Shown here: in pieces, positions 4,319-5,125 of the stretch
Layout: the number at the start of each line of letters is the position of its first letter
Position numbering within the stretch: the first letter of the stretch is position 1
Origin: SKLM01 sp041687115
GTDB lineage: Bacteria > Chloroflexota > Anaerolineae > B4-G1
NCBI GenBank assembly: GCA_041687115.1
Contig: JAWLCP010000164.1
Coordinates: 1 to 5,125 of the forward strand
DNA: 5,125 nucleotides
Reading direction: 5' to 3'
Notes under the pieces: generated by a model
Told to the model about the DNA's origin: nothing
Database searches by the model: none
Seen by the model: the letters and a program-made list of their open reading frames with translations, nothing else
Made by a program: the position numbers and the translations under genes

Positions 4319-5125
4319 ATGCCTATCAAAGTCCCGTGGTTGGAGGGGGTCTTCCCCGCGCTGATCACCCCCTTCGACAAGGAGACGGAGGAGGTTGATG
4401 AAGACGCATACCGGCACCTCATCCGTCACGTGCTCCCCGACGTCGACGGCATTGTCACCAGCGGCACGACGGGAGAGTTTCCCTATCTCACCCGCGAGGA
4501 GCAGCGGCGACTGGTCGAGATTGGGGTCGAGGAGGCCGATGGGAAGCCGGTGGTGGCCGGATGCGGCGCTTCCTCGACCCAGGAGGCGCTGGCGCTCGCC
4601 GCGGATGCAAAGGAAGCGGGTGCGTCGGCGGCGCTCATCGTCACGCCCTACTTCCTCCATCCCTCCGACAAGGGCGTCTATCAGCACTTCTACGACATCG
4701 CCACCCGCGTCGAGCTCCCCATCATCCTCTACAACATCCCGCAGATGGTGGACGCGTACCTGCCGCGCACGGTGGTCGAGGATCTGGCCGATCTGCCGAA
4801 CGTCATCGGCATCAAGGATTCGTCGGGCAACCTCACGTACACGATGGAGGTGCTGGAGTACGCGGGCGATCGCATCGACGTCTTCGTCGGGCACGACGAG
4901 GTGGTGCTCCCTGCGCTGGCTGGGGGCGTGAGTGGGATGATCCTGGCCAGCGCGCAGGTCTATCCCGAGGTCTGGCAGGAGGTGCTCCGCCTGGCGAGGG
5001 CGGGTCAGATTGAGGAGGCCCGCGCCAGACAGCGGGAGGTCCAGAAGCTCTCGCGCATCTTCTGCCGCCACGGCGGCGGTGTGGCGGTCAAATCGGCCCT
5101 CAAGATGATGGGGCTCGACATGGGG
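4319..5125 (+). CDS. DapA/NanA-superfamily aldolase or dehydratase, 3' end cut by the window
   Basis: The first 269 residues of a cytoplasmic (beta/alpha)8-barrel enzyme of the dihydrodipicolinate synthase/N-acetylneuraminate lyase superfamily; the usual length is about 290-310, so only the end is missing. Landmarks are VFPALITPF (11-19), the carboxylate-binding SGTTGE (48-53), TPYFLHPSDKGVYQHF (109-124), LYNIP (137-141) with the catalytic Tyr138, and GIKDSSGN (164-171) with Lys166 as the Schiff-base lysine. Compared with true DapA, the second tyrosine of TPYY is Phe112 and the arginine of YNxPxR is Met143. A standard lysine-biosynthesis role is therefore doubtful; a 2-keto-3-deoxy sugar acid aldolase, dehydratase or related lyase is more likely, the exact substrate being unknown. 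The start is fixed by a perfect Shine-Dalgarno sequence. The gene is divergent from the MFS unit, with a shared control region. Confidence 0.92.
   Translation, partial: MPIKVPWLEGVFPALITPFDKETEEVDEDAYRHLIRHVLPDVDGIVTSGTTGEFPYLTREEQRRLVEIGVEEADGKPVVAGCGASSTQEALALAADAKEAGASAALIVTPYFLHPSDKGVYQHFYDIATRVELPIILYNIPQMVDAYLPRTVVEDLADLPNVIGIKDSSGNLTYTMEVLEYAGDRIDVFVGHDEVVLPALAGGVSGMILASAQVYPEVWQEVLRLARAGQIEEARARQREVQKLSRIFCRHGGGVAVKSALKMMGLDMG

Noticed and set aside
4196..5071. Minus-strand open frame of 291 codons over the aldolase
   Set aside because: It lies opposite the DapA-superfamily gene, which has a perfect ribosome site and intact catalytic motifs; the minus frame matches no family I know.

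Overview
The window is GC-rich bacterial DNA carrying five protein genes and no tRNA, rRNA, CRISPR array or transposase that I can see. The gene families, the two TTG starts and two interspersed-type repeats would suit a free-living bacterium of the Chloroflexota (Anaerolineae-like) type. That placement rests on general resemblance and is low confidence.

Layout. Positions 1-122 hold two tandem copies of a 61-bp unit, each containing the last codons of the neighbouring gene plus a perfect 7-bp inverted repeat. Four genes then lie on the minus strand. In transcription order (right to left) they are: an MFS transporter (3896-2664), a membrane-anchored nucleoside hydrolase-like protein (2592-1426), a histidine (phosphoglycerate mutase-like) phosphatase (1429-767) that overlaps the hydrolase by ATGA, and, after a 150-bp gap with a repeat, a DUF6125-type cysteine-rich protein (616-89). 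A strong sigma70-type promoter (TTGACA-17 bp-TACACT, 3992-3964) faces the transporter gene. A weaker extended -10 promoter sits in front of the hydrolase gene.

Divergently on the plus strand, a dihydrodipicolinate synthase/N-acetylneuraminate lyase-superfamily aldolase starts at 4319 behind a perfect Shine-Dalgarno sequence and runs off the right edge. The region between the divergent genes (3897-4318) holds the transporter promoter, a perfect 13-bp inverted repeat, a short direct repeat, a possible plus-strand promoter and a roughly 220-nt leader with several small inverted repeats.

How the genes may work together: the transporter, hydrolase and phosphatase look like one transcription unit that could handle a nucleoside-like or phosphorylated sugar compound. 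The divergent aldolase keeps its Schiff-base lysine but lacks two residues that define true DapA, so it more likely acts on a sugar acid or other 2-oxo acid. This pathway is inference. I did not find a convincing new defence or mobile system. The most unusual points are the membrane-tethered, active-site-altered nucleoside hydrolase, the tandem duplication of a gene's 3' end, and the palindrome between the divergent promoters.
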